Shown here: positions 39,548 through 54,500 of the stretch, in pieces
Position numbering within the stretch: the first letter of the stretch is position 1
Layout: each line of letters begins with the position of its first letter
Origin: Hippasteria phrygiana
Lineage: Eukaryota; Echinodermata; Asteroidea; Valvatida; Goniasteridae
Direction: 5' to 3'
Assembly (NCBI GenBank): GCA_037893225.1
Contig: JAZGUH010000084.1
Span: 62,001-126,000, forward strand
Length of the DNA: 64,000 nucleotides
Position numbers and translations under genes: made by a program
Notes under the pieces: model-generated
Database searches by the model: none
What the model was told of the DNA's origin: nothing
The model's input: the letters and a program-made list of their open reading frames with translations, nothing else

Positions 39548-42500
39548 GTAAGTATTCTTTCATATTATCTAGATAGTTATCCTTGATACCTATGCGCAGA
39601 TGGCTTTTTTTGTAACCGAAAAAGGGGTGATTAGTTGAAACATGGTTGAAAGATGTCAAGGAAATACAGGAAGTAAAAACCCGTAATTCTTTAATCTTGT
39701 ATTTAAAAAAAATATTCTCTGCCATGTATTTAAATGTTGTTTTATTCATCATTCTGATAAGGTTCACCATATATGCCATACACAGGCCATAATTTCGTCA
39801 AGTTTATTTGACTTTTATTTATATTTGCATGCTTGGGTGACCAGTTGATCATCAGGTTGGGTGATGGGGGGGGGGGGGGGGGGGGTTAGCGTCAACATAC
39901 CCCTAGAACTATGGGGTTCCCGACAGGAACCCCATAGAAAGAAGCCTATTTTTTCCATAGGCTAGTACAGCAAGAATAAGAAATTCATTCCCATGCACTC
40001 ACGTTTGACATTAGCTTGAAAATTCCAGCTCTAGGCTCAAGATTCGCCATTAGAGCTGGAAGGAATTCTATATAGGGTAAGTTAGGGTCGTTTAAGATCT
40101 TGCCGATATCTTCCATTTCCCTGAATATATCAACTAAACACTCACCTTGAACTTTAGAGCAGTCATTCATGCAGCTTTTGATCCCCTCAAAATAAGAATA
40201 TGATCAAGTTAAACCCGAAAAAAAAAGAATTTTTCGCGCAACTCGGTGCATGCACAAACCAGCTGTGTACAAAGTAATGGAGCGGATTTTTGAACATGAA
40301 CGATGTTTTCCGATCGATTATCGGCCAGCGGCACTAAGCGCGCCTCGGGGCTCGATATCCAACGGCTGTTTGCTGAAATACTGACAGCGATCAGCAAACA
40401 GCCGTTGGATATCGAGCCCCGAGGCGCGCGTAGTGCCGCTGGCCGATAATCGATCGGAAAACATCGTTCATGTTCAAAAATCCGCTCCATTACTTTGTAC
40501 ACAGTTGGTTTGTGCATGCACCGAGTTGCACGAAAAATTCATTTTTTTTTTCGGGTTTAACTTGATCATATTCTTATTTTGAGGGGATCAAAAGCTGCAT
40601 GAATGACTGCTCTAAAGTTCAAGGTGAGTGTTTAGTTGATATATTCAGGGAAACGGAAGATATCGGCAAGATCTTAAACGAACCTAACTTACCCTATAGA
40701 ATTCCTTCCAGCTCTAATGGTGAATCTTGAGCCTAGAGCTGGAATTTTCAAGCTAGTTTGACATGTGTCCACGAAAACCGCTGCACAGTTTTCCCCAAAA
40801 ATCCCACTCGGCCTCATTTACATCCTCACCTTGTGTCGGTGTTTATAAAAACCTCTCCAAGGTGAGTTTACCTGGCATTGTTTACAACAGCGTGTAATAT
40901 TTTTTTTCTGCTCGGAATTTCTGGGCGTCCGGTACATTTATATTTGAACTTTTATAATTATAAAATATTAAAAAATATCCACCCGGCACGAAAAATCAAC
41001 CCGGCCGCTGATGAGAAACAATTTATTTATTTTAGGTTGCCTAAATGTGCAATGTAATTTTCAATGATTTTCATGCAGCGTGCGCACAAAAACTGCTGCA
41101 AAATTCACCCCCAAAGTCCATGTTTTACTTTTTTTACATCCTAATACCTAGCTTGCACCTACCCCTAGAAATATGGGGCTCCTACCGGAACCCCATAGAA
41201 AGAAGCCTATTTTTCCCATAGGCTCATACAGCAAGAATAAGAATTCAATTTCCATGCACTGTGTTTACACTGTGCGCATGAAAACCGCTGCACAGTTTTC
41301 CCAAAAAATCTGTCAATTGCTTATTTACATCCTCACCTTGTGTGCACCAAGCCAAAGATAGCCGGAATCGGTTGCAATTTTCGAAAAAAGGTGAAAAAAA
41401 TCTCTGATCCGTACTGACAGCGACAGACACACACGATGCGACTGTTGCTGGCCGGGTCATGTGCCGGGTCGGACCAGACAAGCTCATGATTATTCATGTC
41501 AAAAATCTGAAGTACGGTGGCGCGCACGGCAAGCACTGCCGTTGTCTGTTACCGTCCGCATCACGCGCATCGATCACTACGTACATGTACATGTACCCTA
41601 CTTCCAGAACTGTAAGGTTTTTACAAACCTTACAGAAAGACACATTGAACCTGCTGTGGACGATTTTCTTCCATAGTTTTGACCCTCAATAACTTTCTAG
41701 TCACGAAATTTTGTGCCCCAAGATTTCACATGCCTTCACTTGATATGGCCATGTACACATAGGCTAGGTTCACTTCCTTGAAATGTAACCCAAAAAGTTA
41801 AATTTTACGGAAATTTTGCTTACCAAGACCACATCAATCGCCAATCCGCAGTTTCGCATCCGTTTTTGTCGACTGAGGGCGCCCCAATGCTCTTGACCAA
41901 CCACAGCGCGGCTTTCATATCAACGCGTGAGGCAAAAAACACACAAAATTGATGCATTGTTTTCGCAGGAAACAGTCGTAAATATTTGTTTCAGATTCGT
42001 ACGGCATGCTAGCAGCCGCGTTACTGCGCCGCGAGGCATGCGGAAACGCCTCTTTTAGTTTTTTTGGACGACTGTTTCCTGCGAAAACAATGCATCAATT
42101 TTGTGTGTTTTTTGCCTCACGCGTTGATATGAAAGCCGCGCTGTGGTTGGTCAAGAGTATTGGGGCGCCCTCAGTCGACAAAAACGGATGCGAAACTGCG
42201 GATTGGCGATTGATGTGGTCTTGGTAAGCAAAATTTCCGTAAAATTTAACTTTTTGGGTTACATTTCAAGGAAGTGAACCTAGCCTATGTGTACATGGCC
42301 ATATCAAGTGAAGGCATGTGAAATCTTGGGGCACAAAATTTCGTGACTAGAAAGTTATTGAGGGTCAAAACTATGGAAGAAAATCGTCCACAGCAGGTTC
42401 AATGTGTCTTTCTGTAAGGTTTGTAAAAACCTTACAGTTCTGGAAGTACATGTACCCAGTACACGCACAGTGATCCTTCCTACGTGTACTTGTATCCGTT

Positions 42501-45500
42501 GCCACACCTGAATAGGATGAAATACTGCGGGAGACTTCCTTGTTCCATTGATGCTGTTTGATTTGAGACTTGCGTGCAATTTTGACTTGACCTACAATGC
42601 AGACCACTTTTAACATTTCCAAAACAATTTGTGACCAGCTCCAGAAAAAGGTGATATAAGTCGCGCTATGCATTTACGTGTAATGGCCCTTTCAACATTG
42701 AGATGGCGAAATTTTTCGTCAAAATTCCTTTTTTTTTTCTTTTTTTTTCTTTAATGACATCTTAAACATCTAAAGTTTCAGGTTTGGTGCACAACAATGT
42801 TGATTTCAGTGAATAAAGTAAAAAAATAACCTTTTTAGAGTGCATTGTTAGATTGCATTGTATAAGAACTAGCTATTTCAAAGCCTGTTTTTTCTGTTGT
42901 GCAATTTGAACTCCATAGAACTAATTAATATGCAAAAACGCGATATCTCCAGAACGGAAAAGGCTTTGGTAGTTCGGCCCAGCAAGCTGCCCGTTGAAGG
43001 CGCACTTCGCGTTATGCTATTGGCAGCGAAACTGTGATGGCTTTACCTACATCCTGGAACTTGCAAAATATTCCTCAAAAATGCTCGTTGCGGATTGATG
43101 GTGTTTTCTTAAATTTTGAAGAGGTTTTAAGGCACATGAGGCCATCTTTGATTCATTTACAAATGTTGCTTTGTTCTTCAACAAAATTCCGATCTTGTAA
43201 CCTTCTTTGGCATAAATTATCGCGGTGTTTATGAGCCAAGTTTTCGTCACTTTCAATTTTTTTGGGCATTAAACTTTAGGTACATTGTTTTGGGTGGTCT
43301 TGCGTAGCTTGAAACTGCAAAATAAATCAACTCCATGCCTTTTTTTCTTGGTTACCATTGTCGCACTTGTAGAAACTTGTGTCCCGGTTGCAAATTAGGG
43401 CCCAAAAAGTGCCCGCGGTTTCGCCGAAAATCAAAAGAACGATCACGGCATCGGTCGTTGGTGGCGCGCTTGTGGAGGATCTAATTTCACAGAAACCCCT
43501 CTTCTTGGATTTGTCCATCTCACTCTCCTCACCAGCCAATGAGTTGGCAAGGAATAAATGAATAAATCTAAATTATTCAAGACCATCGGACGCCACTGGA
43601 AAACAGAAGAGGGCACTAGAACATTTACTGAAAACAGAAGAGGGCGCTAGAACTTTAATACTGAAAACAGAAGAGGGCGCTAGAACATTTACTAAGTTCC
43701 CATTTTTTAAATACTTGTTTTAAATTTCCCCCTAGTGTCTATTTTTTCGATAGCCTTGCGGACTAGGGTTGAAAAATCTTGAAGCAGAAGGTTCGCGGTT
43801 CTAATCACAGGTGTTGACATGGTTTGTTTTTTTATTTTATTTATTGCCTATTATTGAAATATTACGTGGAATTATCCTTATATTTTCGATTTCTTTTTGT
43901 CCAATTGTTGGTTTCGTTATTTTCTTTTTATCTCATGGTGAAAATGTCCCACAACCAGTCTTAAGCCACGTAGCAAGCCCAATAATAACTGTATACCTGT
44001 AAACATAAATACAGAGCTTGAAGTGTGTGTGTGTGTTTTTTAGGATATGGAATTGAAATAAATACAACTGTGTGTAGGCTTCTTTGCAACCTGTGGAATG
44101 TTTTGCAATAATGTTTAATGATGCCAAAGTTGCATCTTGGTTTAAAAAAACAGACAAAATGGCGAATTATGGTAATTCGCATGAAGCACAGGCAGCTTTC
44201 TGTTTATGCTGATCAAGTGAGAAACCCGGGGAATACCAATTTTTCATCAAGTTGCTCAACTATCACAAGGTGTCCGTTGTCATAAAACTGTTGGACGAGC
44301 TCTTATCTGTGAAAAAAAACAAAAACGAAAAAGTGAGTAAATCCAAGAATCGGGTGGCAACATTTTAATGATAATTTCCGTGACATACATAAAACAAGGG
44401 CGACATACACATGTATCTATTCCAAAGGATGAAAATCATACTCGCATTCGACACACGTTTGCGTGTATATGACTGGATCATCATTAACTTGACAACTTCC
44501 AATATGGTACACATATTACAGCTTTCAATAGAAATATAAAGAGTGGCCTATTGGTCTGCATCTAAAGATTACGCAAATGCCACAGACTATGACGTGATGT
44601 AGTGTTTGTAGCAACTTGCAGCGGACCTTTTGCTGAACCATGTAGTTGTATCTGAGAAGAAGAAAATCAAATAATTATTGGTAATACAATCATATTGCTT
44701 TGAAAGATGAATTTCTGTATATTCATATCAGTGGCCATGATACTTACGGATAATGCATATATTTTGTAAAATGACTTATACCTGTAAAAGAATATCTGAT
44801 TCCCCCGACCATTACATCCCCTCATTCTGTCCATGCAGTTCCATGATGCGCGCGCCTTTTAATAACTTGATTAGTTGTTATCATTAAAGCATTGTCTTAT
44901 CCCATGTTAAATTATTGACATAAAAACTTTGAAAGACACAACTACGTGACTGATATAAACAATACATCTGTGTACACTTTTTTAACGATTCTAAATAAAA
45001 TATATTGTAGTGCCGGTCGGTTGGCGGAGGGCGCTAGCACGGCACCACGGCGGAGCCGTTGCGGTGGAGCCCCAGCTGGCCGGCCGGTAGGGAGCACGGC
45101 ACCATACAGAGCTGTTGCAGCGGAGCCTCTGCTGGCCGACCGAGGAGGCCCGTTGCCGGGCGGCGCACGCGCAGTGGCTAGTGCTTTCCCCCAGGATTTC
45201 TTGACAGTCATTTGTGTTGTTTTGTGCCTAAATAAATGGCCTAGAGCCTCTAAAATGAAGAGAAACTGTGCCGGAGTTGGTTATTCGGGTGTGATATAGT
45301 ACCGCGCACGGTCAACGCTACAATATTAAGTCATAACCGTTTGATGAAATAGCCACTAGGCCGGCACAATAGGGCTGTCTCCGAGATGAGAATGGGCCCA
45401 CCATAACACTTGACATTGAGAGCGGTCATGGCCGCAACACAATATAGTGCGACTATACGTTATGCGGCATTACTTGCATAGGCATACGTGCACACAAAAC

Positions 45501-48500
45501 ACATACAACACTGCACGACACTTTCGATCTTGCTACACAAGCACTCTTTTTCGGCCTTTCCAACATACATGTATTAAATGATCATCAAAAGCCACCAACA
45601 TGATAAGTAACAAATACCGGAAGATCCATAAGCTTAGATATTTATCAACTCAGTGGATTTAGGGACAAAAATAGAGTTAAAAAAACCCTCACAATGAAGG
45701 CCGTTTGCTCCCCGTTTACGTGAAACTGCAAGAGGCCGAGTCACTGTACTGTTTCACATATATATCGGTGCACGACAACAAATTTCCTCACAAATTTAAC
45801 AAACTCTTAGAGCCTTATAAAATAAAACCCATTTATGCTAGCAGTTATTAGTTGCCATTATAACTTAATAAGAGGAAAATAGATACAAATTAATACACGG
45901 AAATTGCTTTGTGGCAGACAATTTTTTAGGGTCTAACTTCTATAGCGCACGTACGTACACACAGTCAGCGCGCACGTACACACAGTGAGGTCGTACGTTA
46001 TGAGGCTCTGCACCCGGGATCTCTGCACAATGTACGAAGAGACGGGCACACGTAAAGGACCCGCCTTCCTCTAATTTTAAAGGAATTGTCTGTTACTAAT
46101 CTCATGGTCGTCCTTTTCAGTTAGGGCCTATGTTTACGTTCTCGCGAATGTCTGTAATTGTTGTCATAAACAGGGACCATATAAGAGGATGCTGTCCAGC
46201 CCCCAACATTCAACACGGATGCGCTGCCAAGTTGGGGGCCTACCCTTTCCTTGTCTACTCCTAATCAAAAATGACCATGCTTTACGCCACCGTGATTGCA
46301 ACGACGGGCAAACAAAACCCTGGTTTATTACGCGCCAGAAAGAAGGGAAGGAATTGGCTCGGTTAGTTCTTGGCCATGAACTTAGGCAATTTTAACTTGG
46401 CAAGAATTACGCGTGATGATGTAGTACTCAGTCAAACCCCCAAACCAATTATCCAAAGATTAACCAAAAGAACTTATTCTTCATTAGTTTGTGCTCCTTC
46501 CTTCATGGTTTAAATCGCCAAAACGTACTCCAACTGGTAAATCCACCACCTTGTCAATCATGCACTGCGCGCCGCACCCAGCAGACATCTATTTGAATAT
46601 TCAGCACAACGTAACGGTTGGACGATACCAGTAAATCACGAAACAGGGGTACAAGGTCCAAAACATCGTATTACATTTCTATCAGCAACTGCGCCGCAAG
46701 TACCAGGTCACGTGACATAGGCCCTAGCAAAAGTTCTGGCCTATTTCGTGTCAAAACTGCCAAAAAAACATGATCACTAAAAAATCCATAACTTTCCTTT
46801 TGGTTACCCTTTCGAGTTCATCGACCCCTCGTTTTATTCCTTTTTCCAAGCTCTTTCAGATAATGTAACATTTGAAGAAATTGCAATAACTTTAAAAAAA
46901 TTTGAATCTGGTTAGCTTTGGAGCTCTATCATGTACCAAATGAAAGCCTACATTGTGGGCTTTCCAAACATAAATAAAACTTATTTTTCATATTTTTCAT
47001 AATATACACAAATGTACCTTTTTCCGGAGTGGGTCACATTTATCCTTTGGGTAGTTGCAGTTAAGTCAAATGTAAGAAAATTAGCCAAGAACTTCCCAAG
47101 GTTTCTGTTGTTAACTGAAAGCTACTTTCCCTCAGATTTAAATTGTTGTTTAATACCTTGTTATTTCTTTGCTTTTTCCCTCTATAGTTTGTGAAATGTG
47201 GCTATGCTGGGTCCAATTTCCCAGCCCACATCTTCCCATCTCTCATCGGGAGGCCCATCATCAGATCCACGGCCAAAGTTGGAGACATAGAAATAAAGGT
47301 ATTTTCACCAGACAAAAATGCAAATACCGTCCACTCTACAGTAGTAGCACAAGTACCTCTTCCTGTTTGTAGAGGCAGTCTGCATCTTCAGAAGTGGAGG
47401 AAGCGAAATTTACATTTTCTTTTTTTTCATAATTTGTTTTTTATTTTTGTATTTTAATGATTAGGATCCTGATTTGTAAGGAAGTTGCCCGTAGCATTCC
47501 AAAATGGCTGCTTTGCTCATTTTTTCAAGGTGGAACCTTGGCTCTTTTTCAAGCTGGTTGAAATTTCTTCTTCACATTAGCTGCCAGCCATCATGTTCAG
47601 ATTTATATATATATACAAAAGTCTGAGAATTTTATGAAATTTCGAAACTTTCTAAAAGCATGCAAAAACTGGTCATATACTTAGATTTTCTAGTCTAAGA
47701 CTGCACTGCATTATTTTTTACTTGCTATGTGTATTGTACTTCTAATTATGTGCCACTGAAGTCTGTGGCATTGAGTGCATTCATGTCACAAGCTTTGACT
47801 GATTTTCTATGATATGGATTTCAGTAATTTGAACTAGCCAGTCAGATATCAGATCATTTTTAGCCTTTGACAAATTTATGAAAGCGAAACTCGATACCCA
47901 TAGACAACAAACACATGAGCAGTTTCACTTAATCTTTGCCTTGGTAACAGTGGAGTTGGTAGTGTTTTAGTATTGGTAGTTAGGGCAGTTCCGAATATAC
48001 CTAATATTCAAATATTCGACCGTTAACCGAATATTTGAATACCTTTTTGCTGGTTCTAATATTTGAAAAATATGTACATGTATGCACATACAGATACAAC
48101 TCTGATGCTATTTTAACCATAACCCCTTGGGTAACGTTACTATAAAGTATCCTGAATCCGCCAAAATCTACCAATTTTGTCATGCACAAAAAGTTGGTTT
48201 TGGTGACTGGTCAATATGGAGGTATCCTGAATCCATCAAAATCCCGCAGTACCGCTAGGCTTACAATCCTCAATCTATCAAAATCCCCCAGTTTTCAATA
48301 TGGAGGTATCCTGAATACGCCAAAATCCTCCAAAACAGGGGTATGGATTTTGATGGATTCGGGTACATGTAGGTTAGGGTTAATAGAAGTTATTTTTGTT
48401 GACGGCAGGGTAACTTTTTGTGGACGGGGGTTTATTCCCGTCTGTAAAACCTGTGACACAATAATTACTGCAAAAATGCAGGCTGGAGTTTGGCTCATGC

Positions 48501-51500
48501 AAAAAAAAATGTCGCATAGTCTAGTCGGGCAGTACATAATTTTATATCGAAAAACACCGGCGTGCTTTGCATGCAACATTCTACTGGTGCGGCATATGCA
48601 GTTGCATATGACGCTGCATATGATGTGTGAAAAACTTGATCAGCAAGTATCAAATATTCGGTCAACCATTTTGAATAATAAAATACTAAATGATTCGAAA
48701 ATGAACAGCCCTATTGGTAGTGTTAGATAAACAGGGTATGTGTCAGGAAATATACAAAAAAAAATTTCATGTCTTCTCCAGAAGTTTCAGATTAGTGGTC
48801 CTCCCTTTTAAACGACAAAACAAAAATGCCATTGATTTTTCTTGAGAAAAAGCCTTTGAGAACGGCTGAAATGTTTAAAAGAATTTTGTAAATCTCCACA
48901 CACTTTCAGTTGATTTCCAAGATTTCGTAAAGTTCTTACATTCCAAAACAATCTATTTTAACCCTGGGATTTGTTTGGTTTAGAACCATGCCCATTCCGC
49001 TTGCTTGCTTGCTTTGGATCCAAAGTTTTTGTGACTACCCGACATTCAGACAAGATGGCAGAATCAACGAAATATAGTACTTGTTGCTCTGAAGTACTTA
49101 TTCCGTTATTATGATTTCAGCAACGTGCTCATAAACCTGCCCTCCAGCTATCTGTTGCTATATTGATTATCATAAATGCTGCAGTGCCGATATGTTCACA
49201 TGCAGCCTTGCTGACTAATCCGTTCTCTTGCATTGTTCTTTTCCTCTCTACCGTACACTTCTAAACACAGCTTCAGGTAGGAATATCACAAAGTTGTAAT
49301 GCTGGTTTTTTTTCTTCTTCTTGTGTTTTCCTTCGTGTTGTGAGTTTTCTGAATGTTTTGCACCATTTTGATGTGTTGTTTTTCATTACTGAAGCATGAA
49401 TGCAGGCACAAAATCTCGTCCTTAATTAAAGGAGCATACTGTCTTTTAGTTCCTGCTTGGGACAAGAAAAAGTTCTCTTTATGAGCCAAAGAAAGATCTT
49501 TTTGGGGATCAACATGTATGTTTCATATAGCAGCTATGGCCGTCGCCCATATTCAAGATGTTAAGCCCTGCCCACTGCACACATTGGTTACAATGCATCC
49601 GTACAGTGCCATACTGTATCCAGCAGCCGTGTGTGCCACAAGTAGTCAAGTACACATGTACATGTATGTAGGACTCTTGTTGTTTTTTGGTGTTTTTTTT
49701 AAAGCATTGTGGCATCTGTGATTGGCGAGTACGCCAAGTGACACAGCTTTAACCCTAACCCCCTAGGCCCTTATTGTTAGGAACCATCCTCAATCCTCCA
49801 AAATCCTCCTCAATCCTCCGGTGCTTCAATCACCATTCATCCTTAATCCTCCAAAATCCTCCGGTGCTTTGATCACCATTCATCCTCAATCCTTCAAAAT
49901 CCTTTGCTTCAATCACCATTCATCCTCAATCCTCCAAAATCCTCCTGTGCTTCAATCACCATTCATCCGCAATCCTCCAAAATCCTCCGGTGCTTCAATC
50001 ACCATTCATCCTCAATCCTCCAAAATCCTCCAAAACTACCATGAAGATTTTGGAGGATTGAGGAGGGTTAGGGTTAATGGATCAGTCTATGGGAGGGTGT
50101 TCACATTAATGTTTAGAATGAAACTTTTTTTATTCCATTCTGTGTTTTCCTCAATAAGCACCATGTGATCAAGCTTGCCTGCATTTACGTTTCATGCAGT
50201 TTTTGCCCCATTTTGTACTCCCCCCCCCCCCCCCACCCCTTCTCCTACCCCGCCCCCTTTGCCACCCCGCCCCCTTTCCCACCCCAACCTATTTAAAATG
50301 TATGCTCCCTGGATATCTTGCACTAACAGAATTTCCTGCACTAGTAGAACAGTTTTTTTTCTTGTTACATATATTTTTAGCATTTTCGGGGTAAGATCAC
50401 AGTGTCGGGAATGTCTGGATTGTACGATACATCCAGCCTCAAACTTTTTGGTCAGATGGTTTTGCTGCAGGATTTACTCCTAAAAACTATCAAAAGGCTG
50501 TAAATTACATGTACGTGTACGTTTGGAATTGACTGTAGGTCCTGCTTCCAAAGCAAAATTTGTTTTTGAAAAGGAAGTTCCCTTCTTTTTCCTTTAAAAT
50601 CATTGGTCCTATCAATAACTGATGCACACATTGATTGATTTGTGTATCCAGAAAGTTAGCAGTGAGGATGAATAATAGACTTCGAATCACAGTGATCTTG
50701 CTCCAGAACTCAGTAGTAAATAAGGATATAGTCTGCATACAGTGTTTTTTAGTGCACTTTGATTTGTCCAATAGGATCTGATGGTCGGGGAAGAGGCCAG
50801 CCAATTGCGTTCCATGTTGGAGGTCACGTACCCCATGGAGAACGGCATAGTTCGTAACTGGGACGAGATGTTGCACCTTTGGGACTATACGTTCGGTGAG
50901 GGACGAATGGATATCAGCCCGAGGGACTCCAAGATTCTCCTGACGGAACCACCCATGAACCCCCACAGAAACCGGGAGAAAATGGTGGAGGTAAAAATCT
51001 CTTCTGCAGAGTGGCTGAAGAATCAGTTTTCCCCCTCAAAAATCTAGCTCCGCTACCGTTTTATTCTAATCCTTAGAGTAGTCAAAATAAGTTCTAGCAA
51101 AATAAGTGCAATCTCTAGCAATTTTTGAGTTTGGAAAATGCTCACTTTTTTAATTGTACATAGACAATTTCTGAACCATTTTATTTCGTAAATTGTTGTT
51201 GTCTGGAACTAGTATTGGGTGGTTCCGACGGTTCCCTGGTTCTACCCGGTCCCAATATGGGAACCGGAACCGTGAGTCCAATCTTTTCAAGAACCAGGTT
51301 CCCGCTATGCTCGGTTCCGGCTCCAAAAGAATCGGTTCCAGAGTAAATTACCCATTCTCTGTGCACAAAGCCCAGAGCCGAGATTTGGCTCCATAACTAC
51401 TATAGGAATTCAATCACATGAAGGCCCTGTACATTCATTCTGACTAGTCAAAACAACGGCGGGGAAAAATCACAGACTCACACACGTCACAGAGAGTCGG

Positions 51501-54500
51501 AGTCATTTGTAGTCACCCGGCTATACGTGACCTGCCACCACAAAATGAGCTTCAAGTCGTACTATTGCCTTCTGAGTTAAAAGCAGAAACAACAATTTTT
51601 CACTGAAAAGTCAATTTTGGGATTTTAACAACTGTATTTTTAAAAACCCTATTCTACCATATCCCAAAGTCTTAAAACTGAATCGATTTTCGAAATATAT
51701 TTTTAAGGGGAATTCTTTATTTTTTTACTTAAATTAATGTTAACCCTCCTATACTTATAACTATCACAGCCTATCAAAATCTCTAAACACCAACTCTGAC
51801 AGTTTGTGTGTGTTTCAATCTGAAATTTGATAGGTTTTGATCTGTACAGCAGCTGGGTCGATTTTGGCCCTGAGAACAGGAGGGTTTTAAAGTGTGCACA
51901 GATCACAAACTTTAAGCTTTATTTTCTCAGAACAAGGGGTCAAGACTCTGATTACTCTAAAAGGTTGTATCGGGTGCTAGAAATGAGATACCACAACACA
52001 ATAAATTAAATTAAAGCTCTTAACCTGTACTTTTAGGATTTCCATAATCTTGATTTTCAAATTTTGTGACGTTAAGCTCATGTTGGGGTGGAAGGTCACA
52101 TATAGAGCACTGAACCTAATACTAGCCCTGTACCATGGATAATAAACAGTTTTGTTATTTTTATATAGCCGCCTTCAAACTTAAAACCTCTATACATGTA
52201 ATTACTCATTCAATTATATTGCTAAAACTTTTTTTCCAGTGGTGCCCAAGATGGCATATTTGATGTTTTTGAAATGCCTGCATGTACATGTCCGGCCTCT
52301 TCAAGTCTGGTCTCTGTTGCCTTGCAGGTTATGTTTGAGCACTACCAGTTTGCTGGCCTCTACATAGCTATACAGGCTGTCCTGACGCTCTACGCACAAG
52401 GTCAGAGAGATTTTGTAGCATGACCTTTTCATTTAACCCCTTGAATACGGATGACGGCCATAGCCGCACTTTGAAAAAGATCACCTGGCCGGTTGTCGTC
52501 TGTACACGCATTCTTCCGTGTACTAGGGATGTCCCGAATATACCGAATATTTGATTGTCAGCCGAATATTCGAATAGCTTTTTGTCGGTTGGAATATAAA
52601 ACAAAAAATCTATATGCACGTACAGATTAGCAGTGTCAAATATCGCATTTTTGTTGACGGAACCTTTTTGTGTACGGAGGTTTATTGTTCCCGTCCTCAA
52701 AACACTTGACAAAACGCAGGCTGGAGTTTGGTTTCTTATCAGAACGCTATACGTACCCGTACGGCTGTATGCAAGGTGCATACAACAAAAATTTCCATCG
52801 AGCGGTCCGTAATATCGATCGCCGCACATAAAACACCACTGTGCTTTGCGTACAACTTTTTACCGGCGCGGCATGCAGTTGCGGCTGACTCATGAAAAAC
52901 TTGATCGGTGAGTAGCAAATATTCAGTCAAACCCAGTTTTGAATAATCTAATACTAAATTATTCAAAAATTAACAGCCCTACTGTCTTCTCAATACAATG
53001 TTTAATACAATATTATTACGCTTGGCTGCACAATCCTGTATTGGCATACCAGCGCCTCATTAATATGTTACCACCAGCATTATACAATCATTCTTGTATC
53101 TGTGTGGTACCAGGTCTATTAACGGGAGTAGTCGTAGATTCGGGCGATGGAGTGACGCACATTTGTCCCGTCTATGAAGGGTTCTCCCTGCCTCATCTAA
53201 CAAGACGTCTAGACATCGCCGGGAGAGACATCACCAAATATCTCATTAAGGTAAATTGACTTTATATCTCATTAAGATAGACTTTATATCTCGTTAAGGT
53301 GAATAGACTTTATATCTCATTAACCCTAAGGCCCAATACCAGTATTATTTTACTCAGCACGCCGGGGCGCGCCGACCCCGCTGCACGGCGCCGCGGGTCG
53401 GCGCGCCGCGGCCCGCCGACCCCCGGCGCCGCCGACCGGATTAGGAGTCCTGCATAACAAAAGGAGAATATTAGCATATCATTGCATATTCATTGCATTC
53501 CAGCACTGGCAGCCCGCTGCGGCGCGCCGCGCTAAAAAAAAACGGCTCTCGGCGAGCAAAAAATGTAGAACAAATATTTGAGAAATGTTGAATTGTTTCC
53601 CCCCCTTGTCTAACTAAAAGCAAAGACAAAGCACTACCAGCATTTCCACTTCAATTACGTGATGGTAGTTCACAAAAAAATGTGTTTTTCTTGAGGTCTG
53701 ATTTTGATTCGGCGTGCATGGCGTGCTATGATGGATGCTAGCGCGTAATTGTGCGTACATGATTACTGGTCGATCAACGAGCGACACCAAGACAGCGGTG
53801 ACACAAACCAGAATTTCAGAAAATAGATTTCATTAGAGTCAATCTTATAAACTCGCCTTCAACCGTTTATGCAACCCTTGAATCATGCCTTCATGTACGT
53901 CTTTGACTTAACCCGGCCCGTCAGGCTTTGGAAAGTTTGGTTCCTCGTACCGTGCATGCTCCACGCGGGCATACAAGACTCGACGACGGTGCAACACCCG
54001 GCCGGCCACGCACCGTACCCGTCCCTTGCATGCATCCATCCATGCAGGCGCAGCTAGCTGCGTGGTCGATATGCACACACAGAAACCATGCCAAAGTCTG
54101 CAACACGATTTAACGTAACGACACAACATGCACAGCGGCATTCAACTGTTTTCGCACATGTACGTAGCCTCTGTTTGAGCCTGAAAGGATGTATTGCAGC
54201 AATAAGCGCACGTGTATAAGGATCACTGTGCGAACCTGCGTCTTGAGAAAAGGCTAGTCAAAAAGACGCGCATGCGTAGTTATAGTTTCAAAGTCGGGTT
54301 AGTGGGCAACACCGTGATTTGTAAGCAAGTGATTTCAATGTGGTATATATACGACGTTCGTGAAAAATTGAAATAGGTGATCTCAATGCTCTTGTCGGGT
54401 GCAAAGTTGTGTGACGTTCTATGATTTGTAGAAGTATTTGCCGTACGCTAGAATTTCAGACTTTTGGGTTGCCACTTTCTCATAAGAAAGTGGCCAGGAA

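Noticed and set aside
39985..40170. Minus-strand frame ([16 protein letters not shown]...) as a small gene
   Set aside because: It lies within one arm of the foldback element and crosses its left border and target duplication; no family recognised.
43745..43812. tRNA-like stretch with GGTTCGCGGTTC
   Set aside because: No box A at the right distance and no foldable cloverleaf.
44942..45299. GC-rich open frames on both strands
   Set aside because: They arise from a GC-rich foldback-like block with few stop codons; no domain or splice context.
48182..48730. 182-codon open frame
   Set aside because: It crosses a TTAA element and the hAT-like element that contains it, with no recognisable domain.
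49821..50168. Repetitive frame (SSILQNP units); likewise 62324-62630
   Set aside because: Product of the ~43-bp minisatellite inside TTAA elements; three frames are open, as expected of a tandem repeat.
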